From Sapria himalayana (taxonomy: Eukaryota; Streptophyta; Magnoliopsida; Malpighiales; Rafflesiaceae), in NCBI GenBank assembly GCA_029783825.1, contig JAREIK010000385.1:1116001-1180000 (forward strand): a stretch of 64,000 bases of DNA, in the 5' to 3' direction. The notes under the pieces are model-generated. The model worked only from the letters and a program-made list of their open reading frames with translations. It did no database searches and was not told the DNA's origin. How positions within the stretch are numbered: position 1 is the stretch's first letter; each line of letters begins with the position of its first letter. Below, in pieces: positions 1 through 15,939 of the stretch. The position numbers and the translations under genes were made by a program.

Positions 1-1350
1 AACAATACGATAACAATTAATGATTAATAATATAAAAATAATGTTATTATATAACGGATGAATATGATTAGAACAACCCACATATTAGGTGCTCTCATAA
101 ATATCATAATAAAATAAAAAGACAACAATAATAAAGAAACAAAGAGGGTTTGGAGCGTCAAGTTTAAAGAAGAGAAAGATAAGCCGAGGCTTCTTATGGT
201 TTTCATGAAGGTATTTGTTGGTTATTTTGCTATTTGAATATATGTTGTAGAATAAAATTAATATTTTTATATTTTTATATTAATATTTGCTCGAGCACAA
301 CCTAAAAATTAATATTTATAAGAGTATTGAATATATATTATTTCTGTAATAAAATGATATTATTTATAGAATAAGTCATCTTTATATTAATAAAATATTT
401 GAGTTTTTCAAGATTATTTATTTGAAATTATAATTTAAATTACTAATTGAATTATGTGATTCCTAACTTGTCATCTCTTATGATTAGAATGTTATTTACA
501 TATATAATTAATAAAATTATCATGCCATCATTTTTTTTTTTGAAAAAAACAAAGAAAAGACTATAATATATATGTGAAACTTGATAAAAATCTCATACAA
601 TAGATTTTTTTTTTTTTGATTATTTTAAGCTATCAAATATTTTAAAATTTATAAATTTTATTTGATTGTACTATTCAAAATTTATATGGTTGGTTCATAT
701 ATACTTTCATCTCAAAGTTGCAATGAAGAAAAATATTTGTTTAATTTGTGATATATTATAAATAAAATAAGAATTCATATTTAGGTGATATTGGCCAAAG
801 AAAAATGGTGACAAATTAATTTTAAACGAATTAACAACGATTATATCTAATTATATATGTGATCTCATTCCAAAATATATAGGCAAGTTAATAATTAGAC
901 GTAGATAGATGTATACAATGAAGATGAGAGATGGGGAAAATGTTGATGGGCTCAAGATTAGGTTGGTAGCAAAAGATTCTATACAGACATATAAAATTGA
1001 CAACTAGGTTTCTTTCTCCTTAACAAAATGATAATTGTTAGGTTAGTACTCTCTACTGGAGCTTCGCACAGATGAATTTTGTATCAGCTAGATGTAAGGA
1101 CTATATTTTTTTATGGTGATTTAGAGAAAGAAATATTCATACATCAGCCATCATAATTCATTATTCACGAAAGTATGTGTTTGGTGTGTACACTGTAGGA
1201 GACACTCTATGACATAAAATATCGATTGATTTGAAGACACTAATAGAGATGTGGATGGGTAAGCCAGTAGATTACTCTACTTAACATTATTTTGGATGTC
1301 CTACATATGAGATGTCCTACATCTCTATTAGCATGAGATAAATGGGTAGG
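1..1350. other. AT-rich stretch without recognisable gene
   Basis: No domain, RNA gene or repeat could be recognised here. The short open frames are AT-rich and look random. The 5' exons of the SBT gene (signal peptide, propeptide, catalytic Asp) would be expected upstream of 2519, but none can be read in this stretch, so they probably lie left of the window. Confidence 0.5.
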
Positions 1351-1354
1351 AATA

Positions 1355-1505
1355 AGATGGGGGGAGGGGGAGGGGGGAGGAAAATATAAACAGAGATAGA
1401 ATGAAATAGAAAGAGAAGAAGAAGAGAGAGAAAAGATGAAGAGAGAGAGAGAGAGGGGGGGGGGGGGGGGGGAGGGGAGTTGAGAAAGAGAGAGATGGGG
1501 AGAGT
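1355..1505. repeat. Purine-rich low-complexity tract
   Basis: A G/GA-rich tract includes a run of about 19 G around 1456-1474 and GA dinucleotide runs. On the other strand it gives a Pro/Leu/Ser-rich open frame that is an artefact of the low complexity. Confidence 0.85.
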
Positions 1506-1729
1506 AGAATAAATGATTTTAAAAGATTAAAAGTCAATCATTGAAAATTTTATCTATTTCTCAATCTATTATACCTACTTCAAGTTGCTAATGCTACTGG
1601 GCATGTTATTCTTATCTTTTACAAAGTTACAAGTGTGTCTAGATTTCACCTTTTTCTCTAATGATAGTTGGTTTGATACAAATAATCACAATTACTTTAG
1701 TTAATTCTAGTCTATATATGAATTAGGAT

Positions 1730-2040
1730 ACTTTCACTTCGCCCAGGCATAGTCCGGTGAAGATTTTGGATAAGCAGATGACCCGAAAAGTTTTCACTTT
1801 TCTTATTGGGATAATAACTCTCTTCTATGCCATTTTGTTGCATGTATTTGTTAGAGGTCTTACCTTGGTGCGATGACAAGTATCTTTATTCAAGGGAGAC
1901 AAGTCTTGGATTCAAGACTCACCAGATGCAACCTCTCTGACTTTCAAAGATAAGATTGCTTAGATATTAATTTCTCTCAGGCTCCACACTAAAGTGAGAG
2001 CCTTTAGTCTAGGATTTAAGACTCACTTCGCCCGGCCCGG
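1730..2040. repeat. Possible SINE-like or old repeat with internal duplication
   Basis: The motif cacttcgccc occurs near 1735 and again near 2024, and the stretch between contains a self-complementary GTCTTGGATTCAAGAC that loosely resembles a Pol III B box. I cannot identify the family. The right edge touches a hAT right end at about 2024-2050. Confidence 0.25.
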
Positions 2041-2326
2041 TTGACACCCGTACGATCCCTAAATTAAAAAAAAAATTAGGGTTTCGGAGCGCCCGAAACC
2101 CTAATTAAAAAAAAAATTAGGATTCGGGCGCGTCCGAAACTCTATTTTTAAAAAAATTATGGTTTCGGCGCCATCGTAACCCTAATTTAAAAAAAAAATT
2201 GGTTTAGGCACGGTACCGTGGCGGGCCAGGCACGGCACGAGGCCCGGTTGGCCTCTGCACGGCACGGCACGAGCCCGGGCACGGAAAATTTCCGTGCCTG
2301 GCAGACCCGGCCCAGTTGATACCTCT
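2041..2326. mobile_element. Truncated hAT MITE, GCCGTGCC family, telobox subtype
   Basis: The right end TTGATACCTCTA (2315-2326) and nearby ggcacggcacgag repeats place this in the window's main hAT family. The left terminal repeat is missing. The interior carries several units in which AAACCCTAA faces TTAGGGTTT across an A-rich spacer, so they would fold into hairpins. It sits in the SBT gene, in the intron just before the first visible exon. Confidence 0.7.
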
Positions 2327-2475
2327 AAATATTCCTTCGGCATGAAATAAAATTGACTTTCACTAATATTGTATCTTTTCTTAGGCTTGTTCCCTCGATT
2401 CATGTTTTATTTTCTAATGGGAATTGTGTGAGAAGCAAGACCATGACACTATTTCTTATGATGCTAAAAATGTGA

Positions 2476-7051
<4,576 letters not shown>

Positions 7052-7113
7052 TCTGTAACAGTTTTCATGGTCAAGAAGAAGAGGAAGATGTAACGAACTC
7101 GAACCAATAATCT

Positions 7114-8399
7114 TCATTTTAACGCACGAATCAGCGAGATATAAGTTGCAGAGTCGAGTCGGCCAAATGATTGTTTCATCTTCTCGAACAGGTTGTGAGC
7201 TTCTCTGAAGCAGTTCTCCCTCACCAACACATAAATCAGCGCGTTGTAAACCTCCCGGCTCAGAACCAGGCCGCGCTTCCTCATCTCGTGGTAGAGCCTG
7301 ACGGAATCAAAGAGATTACCGACCTTTGCGAAGCAGGAAACCATGTGCGAGTATGATGCTGCATCCGGCGCAACGCAGTGTTCCGCCATGTTTCGCCAAA
7401 TGCGCTTTGCCTCGTGCACGTCGACCCAGACGCTGCACCATCCGCCGAGAATTATGTTGAATGATTTGGTTTCCAGGGGGAAGAAATTCTTGCTGGTGAG
7501 CATGAACTCTTCTGCTTCTTCCACGTTCCCATGATTACAAAGAGAATTCAAGAGGGCGTAATATGCTTCTTTGTCTGCAATCGTTTCGAACTTCTCCATA
7601 AAACGAAATGTTCTTATTGCTCTCCGTGGATGTCCAGCTGCAGCGTATCTAGGGTTCGTCGGAGGGGAGAGACGACGACGACGATGAGAAATTGCATATC
7701 AGCCAACAGTCGCGGAATGAATCGAAAACGCAACGGAGAAATCGCAATTGCATTAGGGTTCGTAAATTAAACGCGGCCATGACGATGACTGATATAAAGG
7801 CAGCCTAGGGTTTGATTATCTCACCTGTCGATCATGAGGAGCAGGATCCGGCGAGCGCTCGTCTCCGACCGACGCATATGGCGGCGAATTATCCCCCAAG
7901 CAGCTTTGAACTTGCTATGGTTCCCCAAAATCCAAACCATCAGCTCCCGAGTCGTCTCATCAACACAGTGCCGTCCCCATGCATCTTCTCCCCACTCGAA
8001 AGCCAGCAACGCCGATCTCCACTCGTCCCTAAGCTCCCAAATCACAGAATACACCAGGACTGAATTGGGCTTGACGTCCGCGAGATAATCGAGAGGTCTC
8101 GTCGTGGCTGCTTGTTCTCCCGCAGATCTGGAAACTGCCCGTCTGATCGATTCCACGAGAATCGGCTTGACAGGGTCATAATTGTTATGGACTCTGTCAT
8201 AGTTGACCTGAAATGGCTCCTCTAGGGTTTTGTTGGAGAAGGATGGGTATGTCGATGAGGGTAGAGAGCTTTCAGATCTACGTGAGAATGGTCTCGCCGT
8301 GCTTGTGCATGAAGAAGCAGGTGCGCCAAGGAAGAAAGATGAGCAGAAAGCCTGGTTTTGTGGAGTAGGCAACTTTCTTGCTCGGCATATGAGAGCCAT
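7114..8399 (-). CDS. Pentatricopeptide repeat (PPR) protein, short form
   Basis: PPR proteins bind organellar RNA and act in RNA processing, editing or translation. Two exons on the minus strand, 8399-7825 and 7648-7114, are joined by a 176-bp GT-AG intron; the phases match and give 369 residues. The N-terminus (MALICRARKLPTP, with many Ser/Arg and few acids) looks like an organelle transit peptide. From about residue 190 there are PPR-like helical repeats, for example EAYYALLNSLC, KSFNIILGGWC, ASYSHMVSCF, EVYNALIYVL and ATYISLIRAL. The protein ends within or just after the last repeat, shorter than the roughly 500 residues common in this kind of P-class PPR. Its stop lies 62 bp from the SBT stop in convergent orientation, so the 3' UTRs probably overlap. 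The specific RNA target is unknown. Confidence 0.85.
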
Positions 8400-8559
8400 T
8401 GATCTACCAGCAGAATCTCAGCATGGTTCCATGGCTGGTATGAGATTCGGGGACGACACCGTGCAGCTGACTTGGCCATACAAAATTAAAAAAAAGAAAA
8501 ACAATATTCATAAATAATTAATTTAATAAGTCGCATCTCATTTGTAGCAATAAAACAAA

Positions 8560-9220
8560 CAAAATTAATAAGAATTTAAAATAAAAAAAAATAGAATTTT
8601 TAAATAATATAAAGATGACAATCATTATGTAATTTATTTTGCACTAATATATAAAATAATATATATTATTGTTATTATAAATACTGTTAATCTTAATGAT
8701 AAACAAGTAATTAGTGTTTATTAATAATTATTTTGATTCATAAAGTTTCAAATCTAAAAATAAATTTATGAACTCTATAAATTAGATTTAATTTTTTTAC
8801 TTAATGATGAATATTAACATATAATTAATATAATTATTAATAAATGGAGATTGATTTAATTAAATTATTAATAATTTAATTTAATTAATGAATATATGTA
8901 ATTTTAAAATACTAAGTTTACTAAGTATTAAATAATAATTTACAATAATTATTTTGTATAAGCGAGTGAGTACAACTATAATTTTGTAATTGTGTGAATT
9001 ATAATTAATATGACTTATGGTGTGAAATAATTTATATTGAGAGCTTGGGATCTTATTCAGGTCAATGTCCCTTTCGTAGTCTTATCCAATACCATTGAAA
9101 TATATTATATATTTTGTATATATAGAATATATGTGTATGCATAAAATTAGAATAATTACTTTAATTGAAATAAAATTATTTGGTTTGTTAAATAAGATTT
9201 AATTGATTCATATTGAATTA
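8560..9220 (+). repeat. Copia LTR fragment, opposite orientation to the 20-28 kb element
   Basis: Segments such as gagcttgggatcttattcag and ttaataattattttgattca match, in inverted orientation, parts of the LTRs at 20201-21570 and 26757-28164. Only the middle of the LTR is clear and the ends have decayed. This looks like a solo or broken LTR of the same family. Confidence 0.6.
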
Positions 9221-9874
9221 ATTTGATTATTTTTAAATATGTAAATAAATAAATATATGTGTGTGTGTGTGTGTGTTAATTGAATTTAGTTTTTAAATGA
9301 GGATTATTTTTATCTGATTTTTTTTGTTGATTTTAATTTTGAATGTGGAATTTGAATATTTTTTTTAATTAATTGAATTAAGATAAAGATTAAAGAATGT
9401 GTATACCTCAGGATCCTGAAAAATTAATAATCACCTTTATAAAATTTTGTAGAATTATTTATAATTTTATTATCTAGAATGACAAATCTATCAAACTATC
9501 AATCATGTAAAATTTCCCACCGCACATTCTTCTGAATGTACGAAGGTCATATAGTCTAGAAATTGTTGAAAGTGGATAAGAAAATGAGTGACTTCTACTC
9601 TCATTAGTCAGGTGCATTTCTCATTCGTGCTAGAGCATTGCCAGTCATGGTGAATGCCCCAAGCATGTGTTCTTATTCACTTGCCACAATCCTTCTAAGA
9701 GTCACATCATGTTCTCGAGTGGTAGAATATTATAGGATTATAATCTGACAATTCATTGGACACCTTGCACAGTCCTTGTGATGAATGGCACAAATGTGTG
9801 AGTTCTAACATTCCATGGATAGAGTTACCTAGATATATGCTATTATAGCATCTGACCATTCTAAGTGACATTAA
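9221..9874. other. Unassigned, probably retrotransposon-derived
   Basis: This stretch follows the LTR fragment and contains a (TG)n run near 9260. No protein domain could be read. It leads directly into the 71-bp tandem array. Confidence 0.3.
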
Positions 9875-10500
9875 AATTTGATCATATTGGGGGTAAGTCC
9901 TAAAAGCACACATAAGTAGAAGATTACCCTTAAGATTACTAGATTTACTGGATCATAATGGGGGTAAGTCCTAAAAGCACACATAGGCAGAAGATTACCC
10001 TTAAGATTACTAGATTTACTAGATCATAATGGGGGTAAGTCCTAAAAGCACACATAGGCAGAAGATTACCCTTAAGATTACTAGATTTACTGGATCATAA
10101 TGGGGGTAAGTCCTAAAACCATACATAGGCAAAAGATTACCCTTAAGATTACTAGATTTACTGGATCATATGGGGGGTAAGTCCTAGAAGCACATATAGG
10201 CAGAAGATTACCCTTAAGATTACTAGATTTACTGGATCATACTGGGGGTAAGTCCTAAAAGTACACATAGGCAGAAGATTACCCTTAAGATTACTAGATT
10301 TATTGGATCATACTGGGGGTAAGTCCTAAAAGCATACATAGGCAGAAGATTACCCTTAAGATTACTAGATTTACTGGATCATACTGGATGTAAGTCCTAA
10401 AAGCACAAATAGGCAGAAGATCACCCTTAAGATTACTAGATTAATTATATTCACTGGATCGTACTGGGGATAAGTCATTATTTTCATGGCTGAACCATCC
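9875..10500. repeat. 71-bp tandem repeat array, about 8 copies
   Basis: The GGGGGTAAGTCCTAAAAGCA motif recurs at 9889, 9960, 10031, 10102, 10173, 10244, 10315 and 10386, exactly 71 bp apart. A last, diverged copy follows after 80 bp at 10466. Each unit also contains GAAGATTACCCTTAAGATTA. Copies differ by only a few bases, so the array is young or homogenised. Confidence 0.95.
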
Positions 10501-10949
10501 GACAAGATTACCCTTAAGCAATATTCATTTTGGCAGAAGCAGAAGCCAAGATATTGATAATATCCAGAGACACAACAAGATTTACACTACAATTCCATAA
10601 ATTTATCATATTACAATATAGCAGTCAACATACATTAACCCATAAACCAACCCTAGAATTTGATCTGTAGCAAATTGATCTGTGCTAGAAAATTGTTCAT
10701 AGTGATTGATGCTCTTTTTCAGCTTTGAATGATGCATCAGCTAGAAAATCTTCTTTGTCAGAGCATGGTTGGAAAAGTCACCTTCTATCTTTCCTTTGTA
10801 TTCTGTTCTACTCTTTGTTTGTGTTATACCATATATTCTCTATATTTCTCTTTCTCGTATCTTTCTCTGATGCTATCCTAGACACTCTATTTATAGTGCT
10901 TGATAATGATCCTTTTCTAGGCTTAATTATATTCAGTTTAGACAAAAAT
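10501..10949. other. Unassigned AT-rich DNA beside tandem array
   Basis: No gene or clear repeat unit is visible. An 82-codon hydrophobic open frame at 10725-10973 has no recognisable domain and no supporting context, so I do not call it a gene. Confidence 0.3.
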
Positions 10950-11420
10950 GATGTTGGTGCATACTTCTCCTAGCTCATGTCGTGACTGGAAAGATGATGT
11001 TACAACTCCAATTATGCTTGTTGGCTCTCAGGTTATGCTCCAACAAGAAAAATAATGTCGCAATAGAAATTTATGAGGACTAGTGTGAATCAGGAAATGC
11101 AACCATGGCTAAAAGATAAAATGGGGATTGATAAATTGATGTCACGATCAAAGAAAATAATATTGCGGCTAGGAAGTAGAATCGTCACACATGGGTCGTG
11201 ATTAAAAAGTAGAGTCACAACTGCATAAGTCAATTGCAACCAACAAAAATGATATGGCAGCATGTAAATCTTGAGACTCATAAATATGATGTTGCATCTT
11301 TTCCCTAGTTTGTCACAACTATGTATCTTTCTTCTTAGCATAGAATGGTGCCGTGATAAAAGATTCTTAGTCGCGACTATTTCTTGGCTTTACCTACTTA
11401 TTTTCCTGATGATTTTGTTG
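10950..11420. repeat. Degenerate GTCGCGAC-like motif block (copy 1)
   Basis: Variants of a GTCGCGACT-type motif recur every 30 to 60 bp: tcgtgactgg, gtcgcaat, gtcacgatc, ttgcggct, tcgtcacac, gtcgtgatt, gtcacaact, gtcgcgact. The same kind of motif fills 15950-16710 and 18560-19640. It is probably non-coding LTR or spacer DNA of a retrotransposon. Confidence 0.45.
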
Positions 11421-12499
11421 TTTTACATAAAATGCTCCCAAAATTCTTGTCCTAGTCGAAATGTCCATAATTAGCACATATTCAGATGCTATGCATACAA
11501 ATTATTCTAGTTATGGACCCTAAAATATTGATATTGTCGACACCTGATCATATGTGTGGAATTTCATCTCCCTGTCTCCCCTTCTCTCCTCATCTCACCC
11601 TAGTCCTGGGTTCGTGGAATTTCTATGTTGCTGTGAAGATTTGAAGAGTTTTTGAACTGAAACTCCTCTCTATCTAGAAATTTAATTGAAGAGATTGTCA
11701 TTTTCTAGCTAATTAAAACTGATAAATTGAACATTTAATCTAAAGAATAACATGGAATGATATTCATTGCATTCTACCGAAAAATTTCAAGTTTATGTCT
11801 TTGTTTTGGATTTTCGATTCTAAAGTTCTATCTATATTCAAGAAATATTATCTTAGTTCAAAATATTATTTTAAGGCTTTTTTTTATGGATTTTAGGATA
11901 TGAGAATAAGTATTTTGCCCAAATTATTCGTATCAGCATTATTTATATTGGACTTTATGAGATTATGTGCAAATTAGATTTTCCAAAATTGTGAAGTGTG
12001 AATGTACTGGATTAAATTATGTTTCTGTGTAAATTGACTCGTGCATTTGAGATTCAGAATTCAATATATTAGATTTAATAAAATAAAAAATTTGGATTGA
12101 ATTTTATTTTTATTAAATTTGACTTAATTTTAAAAATAGAAAATTTAACCTCAACTGGGTTTTTAAATTAAAAGTTTATGCTACGTAAAATAATATTCAT
12201 TTCTCAATATTTTTGGTAATTTCAGATTAATCATTGATTGGTCTTGTAACAAATAGTGAGCTCCACTTGATCTTAGTCTCAGGGTAGCTCCACCTGAGTA
12301 TTAACTAGTTGCTCGGCTCCTCATTCATGCATACTCATATTATTTGCTTTGACCTTTAGGGCGAATGATTTTACACATGAGTTAGAACTTAATTTCAACC
12401 TCTCATGAATCCTTTCATTTTGAGTATAAGTATTAAACGGCTTGAAAAAACCATAGAGCACATTTCAACACTTTTTCGGCCTCATGAGATCGAATATCA
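11421..12499. other. Unassigned retrotransposon-like DNA
   Basis: A pyrimidine-rich segment near 11570-11600 and AT-rich DNA follow the motif block. No protein domain could be read until the integrase relic near 12540. Confidence 0.3.
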
Positions 12500-13745
12500 T
12501 TGATTTTATTCATATCTATGTTGGCTCTATGCAGAGTAGAATATTCGGTTGCCCGATGGGCTGTCATTTATTTTGTCAAATTCATTGATGATCACTCTAA
12601 GAAGGTGTGAGTATTTTTATATTGAAAATAAAAGATCGTATTTTTCTTATCTTTAAGAATTTACATATTGAAGTTGAGAGAGTGACTAGTCAGAAAATAA
12701 TCACCGTATGTTCTGATAATGAGGGAGAATATAAATGTCAATTTGAGAGTTACTATATACCATGACATTAAACATGAAAAGATATTATCAAAGATGCCTC
12801 AATTAAATAGCAAAGGTGAGAGGATGAACGAGACAATTGAGGTAAAAGTCTAGTGCATATTTTTCCATGCACATCTTCTTACATAATTTTGGAGAGAAGC
12901 TATGTATATGATTATGTATTTAATTAACATGTATCCTACTATCACCACAGATGGAGATGTTCTCAATAAATTTAGAGTTGAAAATATATCTCACATCACA
13001 TAAACAATTTATGAGTATTCAGCTTTATGGAGGTATCAAGTAGGCTGAATGGCTCAGGCATGACACGAGGCACAACCCAAATTAGTCATGCTTGGCCCAA
13101 CATAGCACAATCTAGAATCATGTCTGGACCTAAGTCATATCTGGCCTAGGCACGGCTCGTGTTGTGCTGGGCCAAAGGTTTTCATGCCTTGTTCGTGGTC
13201 AGGCACAACTCATATGTCTGTCCCATTGGCATGGTCCATCGACATGATGATCATGACTCAGGACCAAGAATAAGTCACGAGTCATAGAAAAATAGGTAAC
13301 TAGATTTATATGACCCACCTATGCTCGGACCCATTTAAAAAAATGGATTTTTTAATTTTTTTATTTATTCGTATCCTTTACATCCACATGGTGGGTTTAA
13401 TTTAATGAAGTCATAATTGGCACGATTCGACATGAATTGAGATGACCCACTGCATTAGACATAAGTTTGCCTAGAATCTTGTCGATCACGTCATGCTAGG
13501 TTAGGAAGATAATCAGTTCTGCCATACCATGCATGGTAAGACTCCTATGTTGGGCCGTGTCCAACATGACAATTCATTTGACAGCTCTAATTTTGCTAAA
13601 AGCCTTTGTTTACATCCCAAAAAATGAATGATCAAAACTTAATGATACTACATGTCCATATATATTGATTAGCCATGTTCACTATTTGATGTTTAATTTA
13701 TCAAATATCTTAATATATTCTGATGGTTGATAATGAGGTGTAGAT
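12500..13745 (+). pseudogene. Ty1/copia integrase relic, interrupted by a hAT MITE
   Basis: Fragments on the plus strand read like a copia integrase core. They include FIDDHSKK near 12580, SDNEGEY near 12715, a GERMNETI-type motif near 12815, FWREAMY near 12890, and a KAFVYIPK-type motif near 13600. Several stops and frameshifts separate them. A degenerate hAT element (13027-13589) splits the C-terminal part. It belongs to a different copia lineage from the element at 20-28 kb. Confidence 0.75.
13027..13589. mobile_element. Old hAT MITE inserted in copia integrase relic
   Basis: It starts TGGAGGTATCAAG and ends CATTTGACAGCTCTA, both diverged from the family consensus ends. The interior carries decayed cggcacg-like repeats (aggcacaacc, ggcacggctcg) with many C-to-T changes. 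Retroelement coding motifs resume on both sides. No clean target-site duplication survives. Confidence 0.6.
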
Positions 13746-14128
13746 GTTGAGTTGGGGATAATATGTATTAATTGTTGGGGTTTCGGGCATAATATTCAAT
13801 ATAATCAGAACATAAACACAATAGAATTTATAATTTTTATCCTTTAACCCATCAAGGATCTCATGTGTTTCATACAAATATGAAGGAAGGGTAAATGAAA
13901 TTCACCTCTTGTAGATTGATTCATCAAGCTTTCAAAATATGCGTCTTGGTTTATTCAAATCTTTAAAAGTCCCGCCTTTCTGAAAAAAAGACTATCCTCT
14001 ACAAGTATCAATACACGAACAAATAATAAATGATCTTGTTGAATGCTAGTTCAGATTCGTCTTCTCAAAATGAAAGAATTTCGCTTTGTTTTATAAAAGA
14101 TGACTACTGGCATCAAATATGTCACACA

Positions 14129-14170
<42 letters not shown>

Positions 14171-14873
14171 AGTCTGCAATTGTTTTAGTCATAAATAAAT
14201 TTAATTATATATTTAAAACTTTATGAAATAATAACAACTTAAATTCAAATCTTTAAAAAGTTATTTTAAATAAATTTATTCATTAAAACTCAAGTTCAAT
14301 ATAACAAATTATTTATTTATTTTAATCATGAATTTAAACTTTCTCAAAATTAAATTCGAATTTAAAGAATGACTAATTATTATTTGCGAATTAAAAATAA
14401 TCTCATCATTTTAAATTACTATAGAGAGTGAAAAACTATAACCATTATTATTCATTTTTAATGTGCAACCCTATAGGTTCAATTAATATTTGCAGTAGGC
14501 CTAAATCACATTTTGATCCTACAAGTCATAAGTGGCATCTAGCAAGATATTATGACTACCCAAGTTAAATGAAAAGTTCATGATCCGAGACAACCTTAAT
14601 ATAGCTAATGACATAATCTTTTTGTCTTATGATATCTTGATAGAATATAAGGCATAGACAAAGTCAACCTTATATTATTCTATCTTTGATTACTTGAAAC
14701 CCAAATAGACAGATTAAACAAATGATATTGATTTCCATCAATTCCTTTGAGTACGACCATACATTTCTTAGTCTCAATTATCGAGGGGACCCAGAGATAT
14801 CTCTCTTATAATAAGAGAGACAAATTTCATCTTAATTGCTCATATCTGACTATATAATTCTTATTATGTTCAA

Positions 14874-15127
14874 GTATTAACATTTATAGTCATTTGATTA
14901 AAGATAATGTTTGGTTATATCAAAATACAATATTCCTTATGTTGAGAACTATAACAATCTCAGGTCAAATGATTTAACAACATAACTATTAGGGATCCAT
15001 GTATTAACCTTTATAGTCATCTGATTAAAGGTAACATTTGATTATATCAAAATACAATTTTCATTATGTTGAGAACTATAGTGATCTCAAGTCAAAATAT
15101 TTAACAACTTAACTATTAGGGATTAAC
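14874..15127. repeat. 127-bp tandem duplication
   Basis: The segment GTATTAAcATTTATAGTCAT...AACTATTAGGGAT is repeated with a 127-bp offset (14874 and 15001). A third, partial start at about 15144 is cut by the neighbouring hAT MITE. Confidence 0.85.
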
Positions 15128-15164
15128 TTATAAATTTGATCCATGTATTAATCTAAAGATAGGT

Positions 15165-15568
15165 CCCCAAGGTGCCGGGGGTGCCGGGTGCACCCTCGAC
15201 ATCGATTGCCTTGCTGAGCCGAGGGATTGGCCCATCGTTTCATGCCAGGCACGGCATAAGTGCCTGGCACGTGGGCACAACATGCGTGACCATGCACCGA
15301 GCATGGTCACTACGAGCAAACGCCCGATGGGCGAGATTCACCAAGCCCCGAATGGGCGAAGACGCGCGGCGGCGTGGCAGCATGCCGACAAAATTCTACT
15401 TTTTATAAATATCAGGGGTTGTGCTTGACTCGAACCAGCCAAACCTAGCGGATTTCGGGCTACGGGCTTGTGCTAGGCTCGACCTCCACAAAACCATGCC
15501 ATGCCAGGCACGGCATGCCAGCCCGGGTGGGCCCAAAAAAATTGGGCCAGACCAATTTGACACTTCTA
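15165..15568. mobile_element. hAT MITE, GCCGTGCC family, left end degraded
   Basis: The right end CAATTTGACACTTCTA (15553-15568) and ggcacggcat repeats identify the family. The left terminal repeat is not recognisable. It interrupts the third unit of the 127-bp tandem repeat. Confidence 0.65.
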
Positions 15569-15939
15569 CTCATACACATATTTATCCAATGAATATCAAT
15601 CAAACTTTATACTACTGTTAATTCATTGTTATTCCCATAATAATAACCGATTAGGGATATTTAGAATAATTAATAATATTATTCAATGATATTATATATA
15701 ATAAACATGCAAATAATCATATTAATTAATCTCACAAATAGTTAAAATACTATGTCCATAAGATAGACTTAAAGCTCTATGACTAACATTAATTTCATGA
15801 TTTTTGATATTTTTAAAAACTTTGATGAATAATGATAAAATCAATTAGCTTTTTGATGTATTTAGCTGGAAGTGCTAGATCATTAAGTCTCAAATAGTTT
15901 TGGTATTTATTTATGCTCAAAACTCTATCTAAATGATCC

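Larger units (their letters stand above)
13770..15660. repeat. Copia-type LTR-like block
   Basis: It begins near TTGTTGGGGTTTCGGGCATA and contains a segment around 14740-14850 (gagtacgaccatacatttct; cagagatatctctc) that I recognise as typical of a widespread plant copia LTR. It also contains a CA microsatellite (14118-14168), a 127-bp tandem duplication and an inserted hAT MITE. The exact ends and orientation were not resolved. Confidence 0.45.

Noticed and set aside
2041..2210. Telomere-like AAACCCTAA motifs, also in several other MITEs
   Set aside because: They are single motifs in hairpin arrangement inside hAT elements, not tandem telomere repeats.
9875..10500. CRISPR-like look of regularly spaced repeats
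   Set aside because: The whole 71-bp unit is repeated head to tail without unique spacers, and the DNA is plant nuclear.
10725..10973. 82-codon hydrophobic open frame
   Set aside because: It lies in AT- and T-rich retroelement-like DNA with no recognisable domain or gene context.
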